DNA of 64,000 nt from Roseateles koreensis. GTDB taxonomy: Bacteria; Pseudomonadota; Gammaproteobacteria; Burkholderiales; Burkholderiaceae_C. Numbering within the stretch: position 1 is the stretch's first letter; every line of letters begins with the position of its first letter. Positions 25,130 through 33,450 of this stretch are shown here, one piece after another. A program made the translations under genes and the position numbers. The stretch lies in NCBI RefSeq assembly GCF_028595305.1, contig NZ_JAQQXS010000009.1:1-64000 (forward strand). The letters are read 5' to 3'. The notes under the pieces were generated by a model. That model saw only the letters and a program-made list of their open reading frames with translations. It had not been told where the DNA came from and did not search any database.

Positions 25130-25693
25130 TCAGGCTTTGAGGCCCAGAGCTTTCCAGCCTTCCAGCCCGAGCTTTTCCAGCGTTTGCATATTGGCTTCGT
25201 AGATGGCGTCGGTGTCGGCCATGGTTTCGGTAGCGCGCTCAATGCTGCTTTCGCGCAGCAGGTGCAGGGTGGGGTAGGGCGAGCGGTTGCTGTAGTTGCT
25301 GATGTCGTCCACCTCAGTGCCCGCAAACTGGTAGCGGGGGTGGAAGCTGGCGATCTGCAGTTCGCCGTCCAGCTCAAGGTCTTCCACCAGCGCATCGGCG
25401 GCGCCCAGGAAGTCGTTGAAATCCAGAAAATCGGTCAACACCTGCGGATGGATCAGTACGCTCGTTTCGATCTCATCGGGGTCGGCGCGCTTGAGAAATA
25501 GCAGTTCATGCGCGAGTTCCTTCAGCAGGTCCTCGGGTGTGCTGGCGCTGCTCACCACATAACGCAGCCGTTGGTTGACATGCACGCTCTTGGCGAAGGG
25601 GCAGAGGTTCAGGCCGATCACGGCTTTTTCAAGCCAGGCCTGGGTATCTTGCTGGACGACTTCAGCGTTGATGTCGGGAGCGGTGTGGTTCAT
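25130..25693 (-). CDS. DUF1415 family protein
   Basis: A 187-aa cytosolic protein of unknown function, widespread in Beta- and Gammaproteobacteria. The family motif IGLNLCPFAKSV near residue 28 is present, as are HPQVLTDFLDFNDFL, IASFHPRYQFAGT and SPYPTLHLLRE. The conserved Cys in NLCPFA and the YPTLHLLRE segment are the usual landmarks. The start MNHTAP was preferred to a GTG six codons upstream, as neither has a good ribosome site. It is convergent with the lipoprotein gene. Confidence 0.85.
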   Translation of the reverse strand: MNHTAPDINAEVVQQDTQAWLEKAVIGLNLCPFAKSVHVNQRLRYVVSSASTPEDLLKELAHELLFLKRADPDEIETSVLIHPQVLTDFLDFNDFLGAADALVEDLELDGELQIASFHPRYQFAGTEVDDISNYSNRSPYPTLHLLRESSIERATETMADTDAIYEANMQTLEKLGLEGWKALGLKA

Positions 25694-25760
25694 GAGATGA
25701 GGCGGGAGCACGGAGATAGAACCGGTATTGTCTGTCAGCCGGGCGCTTGAGTGGGTCCGC

Positions 25761-26960
25761 TCAGGCTTGGGGTTTGGACAACCAAGCCTGCGCCAACTGT
25801 ACCCACATGCTGCCGCCCAGCGGAATCAGTTCGTCGTTGAAGTCGTAGCTGGGGTTGTGCAACATGCACGGCCCCATGCCGTGCCCGCCCACGCGGTGGC
25901 TGCCGTCGCCATTGCCGATCAGGAAATAGCAGCCCGGTATCTCCTGCAGATAGAAGCTGAAGTCCTCCGCACCCATGGTGGGCTCGAACTCTTGCACCTG
26001 CTCGGGCCCGACCAACTCGCCTAACAGCTCGCGGACGAATCCGGTCTCGCGCTCGTGGTTGATGGTGGGCGGGTAATTGCGTTTGAAGCGGAAGTCGCAA
26101 CTGAGCTCAAAGGCTTCGGCGGTACTTTGCGCCACTTGCTTCATGCGCCGCTCGATCAGGTCCAGCGTCTCCAGCGTGAAGGTGCGCACCGTGCCCTCGA
26201 TCACGCAGGCATCGGGGATCACGTTGGTGGCCTCGCCGGCATGGATGGTGGTCACCGAAATCACGCCCGCGTCGATCGGACGTTTGTTGCGCGTGATGAT
26301 GGTCTGAAAGGCCTGCACCATCTGGCAGGCCGCCGGCACCGGGTCCAGCCCCAGATGCGGCATGGCGGCGTGCGCGCCTTTGCCGCGCAGGGTGATGAAA
26401 AACTCGTTGCTGGAGGCAAACACCGGCCCGCTCTTCACCGCGAACTGTCCGGCAGCCATGCCGGGCCAGTTGTGGGCGCCGAAGATGGCTTCCATCGGGA
26501 ATTGCTTGAACAAGCCGTCCTTGATCATCTCGCGGGCGCCGCCGCCGCCTTCTTCAGCCGGTTGAAATACCAGATAGATGGTGCCGTCAAAGTCGCGATT
26601 TTTAGCCAGGTGCTTGGCTGCGGCCAGCAGCATCGCGGTGTGCCCGTCATGCCCGCAAGCGTGCATGCGGCCGGGGTAGGTGCTGGCATGCGCGAAGTGG
26701 TTGTGTTCGGTCATGGGCAGGGCGTCAATGTCGGCGCGCAGGCCCACGGCGCGAGGGCTGTTGCCACGGCCTTTGACGATGCCCACCACGCCGGTTTTGC
26801 CCAGGCCGCGGTGCACAGGGATGCCCCAATCGTTCAGGGCCTTGGCGATGAGATCAGCCGTGCGTTCTTCTTGAAAGCACAACTCGGGGTGAGCGTGGAT
26901 ATCGCGTCGCAGGGTGGCGATGCCAGGGGCATCGGCCAGGATGGAATCGATCAACTTCAT
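25761..26960 (-). CDS. M20D-family amidohydrolase (hippurate hydrolase-like)
   Basis: A dinuclear metal hydrolase of 399 aa that cleaves N-acyl amino acids or similar amides. The start is the ATG with GGAG six bases upstream. Visible family motifs are RRDIHAHPELCFQE, GLRADIDALPM, MHACGHDGHTAMLL with metal ligands, and FQPAEEGGGGA with the catalytic Glu. The inserted dimerisation domain spans about 185-300. A final ligand region lies near MGAEDFSFYLQ. Substrate is not predictable within the family (hippurate, indole-acetyl amino acids, acyl amino acids). Confidence 0.9.
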   Translation of the reverse strand: MKLIDSILADAPGIATLRRDIHAHPELCFQEERTADLIAKALNDWGIPVHRGLGKTGVVGIVKGRGNSPRAVGLRADIDALPMTEHNHFAHASTYPGRMHACGHDGHTAMLLAAAKHLAKNRDFDGTIYLVFQPAEEGGGGAREMIKDGLFKQFPMEAIFGAHNWPGMAAGQFAVKSGPVFASSNEFFITLRGKGAHAAMPHLGLDPVPAACQMVQAFQTIITRNKRPIDAGVISVTTIHAGEATNVIPDACVIEGTVRTFTLETLDLIERRMKQVAQSTAEAFELSCDFRFKRNYPPTINHERETGFVRELLGELVGPEQVQEFEPTMGAEDFSFYLQEIPGCYFLIGNGDGSHRVGGHGMGPCMLHNPSYDFNDELIPLGGSMWVQLAQAWLSKPQA

Positions 26961-27098
26961 GGGTCGCTCCGTTGTTGGGGGCCGGGCACCGCGGGGGTCG
27001 GCGGTGGGCTGTGTTTCGAGTTTACAGGGGCGGTGCTTCAGGGCTGCCCGCACCGGCTTGAAAGACCTTGGCGTGGCATCTTGTGCAATAGTTCAGGC

Positions 27099-29153
27099 AT
27101 GCAATCCCTCGCTTCATCCCCCTCCCAAACGGTCGTCAAGGGCGCCTGCCCGCACGACTGCCCGGACACCTGCGCGCTGAAAGTCACCGTTGAAGACGGC
27201 CGCGTCATCAAGATTCAGGGTGCTGCCGACCACCCTAGTACGCACGGCGCACTGTGCACCAAGGTGTCCCGTTATGCCGAGCGCACCTATCACGCCGAGC
27301 GGCTGCTGACGCCGCTCAAGCGGGTCAGCGCCAAGACCGAGGCTCCGCGCTTCGAGCCCGTCAGTTGGGCCGCAGCGCTGGCGGACATCGCGGCCCGCCT
27401 GCAGGCCATCGCCGCGCGTGACCCGCAAGCCATCCAGCCTTACAGTTATGCCGGCACCATGGGCCAGTTGCAGGGCGAAAGCATGGCCGCGCGGTTTTTC
27501 AATCGCCTGGGCGCTGCGCGGCTGGACCGCACCATTTGCGCTTCGGCGGGCGGGGCAGCCCTGGCGGCCACCTACGGCCACAAGCTGGGCATGCACCTGC
27601 CGTACTTTGCCGAAAGCAAACTGCTGATCATCTGGGGCAGCAATTCGATTGCGTCCAACCTGCATTTCTGGACCTATGCCAATCAGGCCAAGCGCGCCGG
27701 CGCCAAACTGATCTGCATCGACCCGCGCAAAACCGAAACGGCGGACAAATGCCATCAGCACATCGCCCTGATGCCAGGTACTGACGGTGCGCTGGCCCTG
27801 GGCTTGATGCATGAGTTGATCGCCCACGACTGGCTGGATCATGCCTACCTGCAAGCGCATGTGGATGGCTGGGACGCCCTGCGCGCCAAGGCCCTGCAAT
27901 GGCCGCCCGAGCGTACCGCCGAGGTGTGCGGCATCACGCCTGAAGAGGTGCAGAGTCTGGCGCGCGACTACGGCACGACGCAGCCCGCGGCGATCCGCCT
28001 CAATTACGGCATGCAGCGGGTGCACGGCGGTGGCAATGCGGTCCGCTTGATTGCCTTGCTACCTTGCCTGACTGGGGCGTGGCGTCACCGGGCGGGCGGC
28101 TTGCTGCTGTCCAGCTCGGGTTGGTTTGCACCCTACAAGAACACGGCCGCGCTGGAGATGCCTGAACTCTTGAACGGCGCCACCCCGCGCATGGTGAACA
28201 TGAGCACCATCGGCGACGACCTGCTGCGCGAGGCCAGCGCCGGCTTCGGCCCGAAGATCGAGGCCTTGATCGTCTACAACAGTAACCCGGTGGCCGTGGC
28301 ACCCGAGTCGGCCAAGGTGGTCAAGGGCTTTCAACGTGCCGACCTGTTCACCGTGGTGCTGGAGCACTTCATGACGGACACCGCTGACCTGGCGGATTAC
28401 GTGCTGCCCGCCACCACGCAGCTGGAGCATCTTGATGTGCACACCAGCTACGGCCATACCGATGTGCTGATCAACGAACCGGCGATTGCGCCCCTGGGTG
28501 AAGCCAAGCCCAATACCCAGATCTTCCGCGAATTGGCGGCGGCCATGGGCTTTGGCGAGCCTTGCTTTAGCGAGTCGGACGAACTGCTCGCGCGCCAGGC
28601 TTTTACAGCCGAAATTGATTTTGCGGCCTTGCGCGCCCAGGGTTGGCAAAGCCTGCCTGTGCCCGAGGCGCCGTTTGCGCAGGGTGGCTTTCACACGCCC
28701 AATGGCCGTGCCCAGGCGGGGGGCGCCGACTACGTGGCCAACTACGAAAGCCGGGCCTCCAACCCCGTGCTGGCTGAACGTTATCCGCTGGCGATGATTT
28801 CTCCACCGGCGCGCAATTTTCTCAACAGCAGCTTCGTCAACGTGAAGAGCCTGCGCGACATCGAGGGCGAGCCCCTGGTGGAAGTACATGCCGACGACGC
28901 CGCCGCGCGCGGCCTGGCCGATGGCGCGATGGTGCGCGTCTTCAACGACCGGGGCAGCTATGTTTGCCGTGCACGCATCAGCAAACGCGCACGGCCGGGC
29001 GTGGTGAATGGCCTAGGCGTGTGGTGGCGCAAGCTGGGCGTGCAGGGCACAAATGTCAATGAGCTGACTCACCAGCGCCTGACCGATATGGGCGCGGCGC
29101 CCAGCTTCTACGACTGCTTGGTGGATCTGCAAACACTGCCCGTCGACGCTTGA
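27099..29153 (+). CDS. Molybdopterin-dependent oxidoreductase (MopB family)
   Basis: A soluble 684-aa enzyme with an N-terminal [4Fe-4S] site: Cys17, Cys21, Cys25 (CPHDCPDTC) and Cys53. The central molybdopterin domains include SYAGTMGQLQGESMAARFFNR, IIWGSNS and IDPRKTETA. The C-terminal MGD-binding domain runs from about 560 to the end. The residue expected to ligand Mo lies near CASAGGAALAATYG, but I cannot assign it securely. No Tat signal is seen, so it is probably cytosolic. No electron-transfer partner is encoded beside it. Substrate unknown. The frame is open far upstream, across the divergent amidohydrolase gene, but the Fe-S domain fixes the start here. Its stop overlaps the next start. 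Confidence 0.85.
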   Translation: MQSLASSPSQTVVKGACPHDCPDTCALKVTVEDGRVIKIQGAADHPSTHGALCTKVSRYAERTYHAERLLTPLKRVSAKTEAPRFEPVSWAAALADIAARLQAIAARDPQAIQPYSYAGTMGQLQGESMAARFFNRLGAARLDRTICASAGGAALAATYGHKLGMHLPYFAESKLLIIWGSNSIASNLHFWTYANQAKRAGAKLICIDPRKTETADKCHQHIALMPGTDGALALGLMHELIAHDWLDHAYLQAHVDGWDALRAKALQWPPERTAEVCGITPEEVQSLARDYGTTQPAAIRLNYGMQRVHGGGNAVRLIALLPCLTGAWRHRAGGLLLSSSGWFAPYKNTAALEMPELLNGATPRMVNMSTIGDDLLREASAGFGPKIEALIVYNSNPVAVAPESAKVVKGFQRADLFTVVLEHFMTDTADLADYVLPATTQLEHLDVHTSYGHTDVLINEPAIAPLGEAKPNTQIFRELAAAMGFGEPCFSESDELLARQAFTAEIDFAALRAQGWQSLPVPEAPFAQGGFHTPNGRAQAGGADYVANYESRASNPVLAERYPLAMISPPARNFLNSSFVNVKSLRDIEGEPLVEVHADDAAARGLADGAMVRVFNDRGSYVCRARISKRARPGVVNGLGVWWRKLGVQGTNVNELTHQRLTDMGAAPSFYDCLVDLQTLPVDA

Positions 29154-30283
29154 ACACGGTGCCTAGCCAAGAGTTGCCGGGCTCTTCGGGCTCTTCGGGC
29201 TATTGGCCCCGGCCTGTTTTAAAGGCGCAGGCCTGGGCGGCGGCGCTGAGCGTGCTGCTCGCCGCCAGCGGCTGCTCGGAGATGGCGTATTGGCGCCAAT
29301 CGGTGAGTGGGCACCTGCAGATGCTGGCCGCGGCCAAGCCGGTGTCGGACTTGCTGGCTGATCCGGCCACGCCTGCGAAGCTGCGTGAACGTCTTGCCCT
29401 GAGCCAGCAGCTGCGGGACTACGCCGTGGTTAAACTGCATCTGCCCGACAACGCCAGTTATCGACGTTATGCCGATCTAGGGCGCAGCGCGGCGGTGTGG
29501 AATGTGGTGGCGGCGCCGGCACTGAGCCTGACACTGCAGACTTGGTGCTTTCCGGTGTTGGGGTGCGTGGGCTATCGGGGGTACTTCGAGCGGGAGGCGG
29601 CACAGGCTTTTGCACGCGAGCTGAAGGCGCAGCAACCTGACCTTGAGTTGATGGTGTACCCGGTGCCGGCCTATTCCAGCCTGGGCTGGAGCAATGCGCT
29701 GGGCGGCGACCCGCTGCTGAACACCTTTCTCAACGACAGCGAGGCGGATCTGGCGGGCTTGCTGTTTCATGAGTTGGCCCATCAAGTGGCCTATGCGGCG
29801 GATGACACGGCCTTCAATGAAGCCTTTGCCAGCGCGGTGGAGCGTCGGGGTGTTCAGGCCTGGTTGCGGGCGCACGCCCAGCCCGAGGCTGGCGAGGCGT
29901 ACCGGCGCCGCCAACTTAGGCGGGAACAGTTTCGGGCATTGACGGCTCTCTACCGCGCCAAGCTGGGCGCTGTGTACACCGGGCCCCTGAGCGATGCAGA
30001 CAAGCGCAGCGCCAAGTCAGTGCTGATGCAGGCCATGCGGCAGGACTACGCACGCTTGAAGGCAGACCAGTGGGGTGGCGACACGGCCTATGACGCTTGG
30101 TTTGAACGCGCCAACAATGCCAGCCTGGCGATCATGGGCGCCTATGCTGACCTGACGCCGGCGTTTGAAAATTTGCTGGATCGCCAGGGCGGCGACTGGC
30201 CGCGTTTCTACGCCGAGGTGCAGCGCTTGGCACAGCTGCCAAAATCCCAGCGTCTGGAACGATTGAGCGCAGGAGACAAATAG
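29150..30283 (+). CDS. Predicted lipoprotein metallopeptidase (COG4324-like aminopeptidase)
   Basis: A 377-aa exported putative zinc peptidase. The N-terminal hydrophobic stretch ends in ASGCS, a lipobox with Cys at about 42. The zinc motif HELAHQ (in LLFHELAHQVAY) with a following NEAFAS segment marks the active site. WNVVAAPALSLTLQTWCFPVLGCVGYRGYF is a family block. The first possible start is a TTG overlapping the preceding stop by four bases; a GTG at 29159 is an alternative, and both leave a long hydrophilic N-region. Its natural substrate is unknown. Confidence 0.72.
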   Translation: MNTVPSQELPGSSGSSGYWPRPVLKAQAWAAALSVLLAASGCSEMAYWRQSVSGHLQMLAAAKPVSDLLADPATPAKLRERLALSQQLRDYAVVKLHLPDNASYRRYADLGRSAAVWNVVAAPALSLTLQTWCFPVLGCVGYRGYFEREAAQAFARELKAQQPDLELMVYPVPAYSSLGWSNALGGDPLLNTFLNDSEADLAGLLFHELAHQVAYAADDTAFNEAFASAVERRGVQAWLRAHAQPEAGEAYRRRQLRREQFRALTALYRAKLGAVYTGPLSDADKRSAKSVLMQAMRQDYARLKADQWGGDTAYDAWFERANNASLAIMGAYADLTPAFENLLDRQGGDWPRFYAEVQRLAQLPKSQRLERLSAGDK

Positions 30284-30286
30284 ACC

Positions 30287-30625
30287 ATGTCCGACATCCG
30301 TATTCACCGCGACCACTCCCTGGGCCTCAAGCGCGCCCGCGAGTTGGCCTGGACCTGGGCCGAACAGCTGGAGGCCAAGTTCGGCATGGACTGCACGGTG
30401 CTGGAGGGCAAGACCAGCGATACCGTGGCGTTTCATCGTTCGGGCGTCAAGGGTGAGCTGATCGTGGCGGCCGATCATTTCGACCTGCATGCCAAGCTGG
30501 GCCTGCTTCTGGGCGCCTTCAAAGCCACCATCGAAGGTGAGATCCAGCGCGAGTTGGACGCCTTGCTCGCCGCTGAGCAAGCGCCCGTATCACCGCCCAA
30601 AGCGACGAAAAAAAAGCCGCGCTGA
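30287..30625 (+). CDS. Polyhydroxyalkanoic acid system (PHA_gran_rgn) family protein
   Basis: A 112-aa protein of the family found with PHA granule genes. The family pattern is visible: an N-terminal IRIHRDHSLGLKRARELAWTW, then GKTSDTVAFHRSGVKGELIV and FDLHAKLGLLLGAFK. The C-terminus is Pro/Lys-rich (ATKKKPR). It follows the metallopeptidase by three bases and so is probably cotranscribed with it. No PHA synthase or phasin is in this window, so a role on storage granules rests on family knowledge alone. Its last bases overlap the terminator hairpin of the convergent ACBP gene. Confidence 0.8.
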   Translation: MSDIRIHRDHSLGLKRARELAWTWAEQLEAKFGMDCTVLEGKTSDTVAFHRSGVKGELIVAADHFDLHAKLGLLLGAFKATIEGEIQRELDALLAAEQAPVSPPKATKKKPR

Positions 30626-30644
30626 AATCAAATTCAGAAGCGGC
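30608..30644 (-). terminator. Rho-independent terminator of the ACBP gene
   Basis: On the minus strand a hairpin built from GCCGC/GCGGC and TTCAG/CTGAA arms, with small internal bulges, is followed directly by eight T residues (the A-run at 30608-30615 on the plus strand). This is a textbook intrinsic terminator. It is embedded in the 3' end of the convergent PHA-system gene, whose Lys-rich tail is encoded by the A-run. Confidence 0.8.
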
Positions 30645-30684
30645 ATGTTGAAGCGTCGCGCTGAGGTGCCGCGCGGCTGCTTGA

Positions 30685-30936
30685 TTACTTCAGCGACTCG
30701 ATCAGATCGATATAGCTCTGCTGGGCTTCTTCTTGTGTGTTGCCCTTGAGCTCGTTCCAGGCGTCCCACTTGGCGCGACCCACCATGTCGGTGAAACCGG
30801 GGCGCGAACCTTCCACATCGCCAGCACTTCCTTGCTTGAACAAGGCATACATCTTGAGCAACGTCATATTGTCCGGACGCTCGGGAAGTTGTTTGGAGGC
30901 GACAACAGCGGCGTCGAATTGATCTTTCAGGCTCAT
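30685..30936 (-). CDS. Acyl-CoA-binding protein
   Basis: An 83-aa four-helix protein that binds long-chain acyl-CoA esters. The ATG has AAGGAG eight bases upstream. The family core is intact: LKDQFDAAVVASKQLPERPDNMTLLKMYALFKQGSAGD in outline, then RPGFTDMVGRAKWDAWNELKG. The tyrosine and lysine residues that contact CoA in eukaryotic ACBPs (YALFKQ, AKWDAW) are kept. ACBPs occur in some bacteria only. The neighbouring divergent gene encodes an acyl-CoA-using wax ester synthase/DGAT, which makes a supply role plausible. Confidence 0.92.
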   Translation of the reverse strand: MSLKDQFDAAVVASKQLPERPDNMTLLKMYALFKQGSAGDVEGSRPGFTDMVGRAKWDAWNELKGNTQEEAQQSYIDLIESLK

Positions 30937-31148
30937 GGGGGCTTCTCCTTGATGTTGAATGCAGTTCGTGACAATTGCCAGGACCGGCCGCGATGTTAAC
31001 GAGGGTTTGCACTGAAAAGAGGGCTGATGCCCTTCTTCTTGAAGTGTGGCCGATCTAAAAATGCGAGGCAATGAAGGTTCGGGCGCTGCCCGGGTGGCGA
31101 CGTGGCCCAAGACGACGCGCGATGACCGGCTCGGGCACGAGAGGAAAA

Positions 31149-32609
31149 ATGAGAATGGAGACGATTTTGGCGCCAGAACATGAACGCATGTCCAAGGTGG
31201 ACACCGCGTGGCTGCGGATGGACACCCCGTCCAATTTGATGATGATCGTGGGCGTGTGGCGCATCCGCCCGAGCGTGACCCTGGCCGCCGTGCGTGAGCG
31301 CATCGGCACCCACTTGCTCAAGTACCCGCGATTTGGGCAACGGGTGGTGGATGACGGCTTGGGCGCGCATTGGATTGAAGACACCGAGTTCGACATCAAC
31401 CGCCACGTGCCCGCTGAAACCCTGGCCCTGCATACCGGGGTCGATGCCGAGATGCTCTTGAAAGATCGGGTGGGCGAGTTGGCAGTGCAGCCCCTGGACC
31501 CGGCGCATCCGCTGTGGCAGTTTCATCTCGTTGAGGACATGGGCGACGGGTCGAGCGCCTTGATTGCCCGCATTCACCACTGCATTGGCGACGGCATGGC
31601 GCTGATCGCTGTGATGCTCTCCATCACCGACGGCGGGCGCGCGCCGCCCAAACGCAAGCAGCAGCCCCGCGACGACGCCGACTGGCTGTACGACCACTTG
31701 ATGCGGCCAATCACCGGGCTCACCATCAAGGCGATTCGCATGGCCGGCGCGGGCATGTCCAAGTCCGTGGACCATTTGCTGCATCCGGTCAGCCCATTGA
31801 ACCCCTGGGACAGCGGCCTGGACATGGCGCGCATGGGTTACCAAGTTGCGGCAGACGTGGCGGCCTTCGCTTTGATGGCTGACGATTCACATACCCGGCT
31901 CAAAGGCAAACCGGGTTTGCACAAGCGCGTGGCCTGGGGCGAGCCCTTGCCGCTGGATGCCGTCAAGGCCGTTGGCAAGGCCATGAACGCCTCTATCAAC
32001 GACGTGCTGATGACCTGCGTGGCCGGTGCCATAGGGCGTTACCTGCACGACAAGGGTGACGCGGTCGAGGGCAAGGAAATCCGTGTCATGGTGCCGGTGA
32101 ACCTGCGCCCGATGGAAAAGGCTTATCAGTTAGGTAACCGCTTTGGTTTGGTGCCGCTGGTGCTGCCCATCGGCATTCTCAATCCGGTGGAGCGGCTGTA
32201 TGAGGTGAAGTCGCGGATGCGCAACCTCAAAGGCAGCTACCAGCCGGTGATGGCCTTCGGGCTGTTGTCGGTGGCGGGCCTGCTGATCAAGCCGGTGCAG
32301 CAGGCGATGTTGAACATCTTCGCCAAGAAGACCACGGCGGTCATGACCAATGTGCCCGGCCCGGCCGAGGCGCTGAACTTCTGCGGCGCCGAGGTGGAGC
32401 GGGTGATGTTCTGGGTGCCCCAGTCGGGCGATGTGGGGGTTGGGGTGAGCGTGCTCACTTACGCCGGCAATGTGCAATTTGGCCTCATCACCGACAGCAA
32501 GCTGTGCCCGGATCCAGACGCTGTCATTGCCAACTTCACGCCAGAATTCGACAAGCTGCTGATGCTGGCGCTGATGCTGCCTTGGGGCGACGAGGCTGCC
32601 GAGGAATGA
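31149..32609 (+). CDS. Wax ester synthase/diacylglycerol acyltransferase (WS/DGAT)
   Basis: A bifunctional acyltransferase of 486 aa that joins acyl-CoA to fatty alcohols or diacylglycerol. The active-site motif HHCIGDG (143-149) matches HHxxxDG. The N-terminal MSKVDTAWLRMDTPSNLMMIVGVW and C-terminal MTNVPGPAEALNFCG and FGLITD segments are family landmarks. The start at MRMETIL follows GAGAGGAAAA; the upstream open frame encodes an Arg-rich stretch without support. The gene is divergent from the ACBP gene with 212 bases between. Storage-lipid synthesis is likely but phospholipid-related roles are also possible. Confidence 0.93.
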   Translation: MRMETILAPEHERMSKVDTAWLRMDTPSNLMMIVGVWRIRPSVTLAAVRERIGTHLLKYPRFGQRVVDDGLGAHWIEDTEFDINRHVPAETLALHTGVDAEMLLKDRVGELAVQPLDPAHPLWQFHLVEDMGDGSSALIARIHHCIGDGMALIAVMLSITDGGRAPPKRKQQPRDDADWLYDHLMRPITGLTIKAIRMAGAGMSKSVDHLLHPVSPLNPWDSGLDMARMGYQVAADVAAFALMADDSHTRLKGKPGLHKRVAWGEPLPLDAVKAVGKAMNASINDVLMTCVAGAIGRYLHDKGDAVEGKEIRVMVPVNLRPMEKAYQLGNRFGLVPLVLPIGILNPVERLYEVKSRMRNLKGSYQPVMAFGLLSVAGLLIKPVQQAMLNIFAKKTTAVMTNVPGPAEALNFCGAEVERVMFWVPQSGDVGVGVSVLTYAGNVQFGLITDSKLCPDPDAVIANFTPEFDKLLMLALMLPWGDEAAEE

Positions 32610-32612
32610 GGG

Positions 32613-32637
32613 CGAGCCGGCGTTGAACGCCGGCTCG
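32613..32637. terminator. Strong hairpin between convergent WS/DGAT and TPR-like genes
   Basis: CGAGCCGGCGT and ACGCCGGCTCG form a perfect 11-bp stem around a TGA loop, three bases after the WS/DGAT stop. No T-run follows on the plus strand. As it separates convergent genes it may terminate in both directions. Confidence 0.6.
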
Positions 32638-32663
32638 GTGCGCTTCGTCCCTCAGACCGGCCT

Positions 32664-33437
32664 TTATTCCGCCAGCTCTTCCCGTGCCATTTCGATGTCC
32701 AGGCAATCCATGGCGTCCACGGGCTCGCAGGCGGCGGCATCGGCGTAGAGCTTTTCGGCTTCTTTCATGCGCTTGTCACCCTCCAGCATGATCAGGCCGT
32801 TGGCGCGTTCGATCATCCCGATGGCGCTGCCGGGGTTGATCTGCAGTGCCTGCGTAAACATTTTCAGGCCAGTGCTGGTGTCGGCGCCCTGGGTCTTGCC
32901 GAGCAGCTTGCCCACTTTGTCGATCACTTCGGCATGGAAGGCGCCCAGGGCGATGTGCGCGTCGGCATGTTGGGGGGCGAGGGCGATGGTTTTCTCCAGC
33001 GCGTTCTTGACCTTGCTGCCAAGGCCTTGCGTCAAGGCCTTGGCGACGCTGATGCCTTGGCCATAACGGCCAATCGCATAGGCTTGCCAGTAATAGGCGT
33101 TGGGGTTGCCGGGCTCGGCTTCTTGCTGGGCGGCCGCGCGTTCGGCCACCTCCAGAAACATCTCCAACTTGACCTTTTCCTTCTTCTCCAGGTAGTTGGC
33201 GTAGATGGCTTGGGCCTTGTTGGCAACGGTGATGCCGCCACCGCCAGCGGCCAGGCCTGCGTCATGCGCCTGCTGAAATTCACCGGCGTGGAAGTGAATC
33301 CAGGCCTGCTGTACCGCCGCATCCTTGGGAAAAGGCTCGGCGTCGCCCATGTGCAGGCGTGCCCAGTTCTTTTTCAGGCTGGCTGGGGTGTACTGAAAGG
33401 CGCTGTTGTCATGTGGAAAAGCGGTCCACTTGGCCAT
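32664..33437 (-). CDS. TPR-like repeat protein of unknown function
   Basis: A 257-aa soluble, helix-rich protein without signal peptide. Repeated 34-residue-like units with A-x-A and P-x-x-A spacing are visible, for example AWIHFHAGEFQQAHDAGL, NPNAYYWQAYAIGRYGQG, HADAHIALGAFHAEVI and NPGSAIGMIERANGLIML, which resemble tetratricopeptide repeats. Such proteins are usually scaffolds. The C-terminus is acidic. It lies 13 bases downstream of the TetR regulator on the same strand and is likely cotranscribed with it. Confidence 0.68.
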   Translation of the reverse strand: MAKWTAFPHDNSAFQYTPASLKKNWARLHMGDAEPFPKDAAVQQAWIHFHAGEFQQAHDAGLAAGGGGITVANKAQAIYANYLEKKEKVKLEMFLEVAERAAAQQEAEPGNPNAYYWQAYAIGRYGQGISVAKALTQGLGSKVKNALEKTIALAPQHADAHIALGAFHAEVIDKVGKLLGKTQGADTSTGLKMFTQALQINPGSAIGMIERANGLIMLEGDKRMKEAEKLYADAAACEPVDAMDCLDIEMAREELAE

Positions 33438-33450
33438 GCGGTGATCTCCT

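Noticed and set aside
26055-27098. Long open frame reading into the molybdopterin oxidoreductase gene
   Set aside because: The extra 348 codons are antisense to the M20 hydrolase and show no conserved domain. The Fe-S domain begins at the ATG at 27099.
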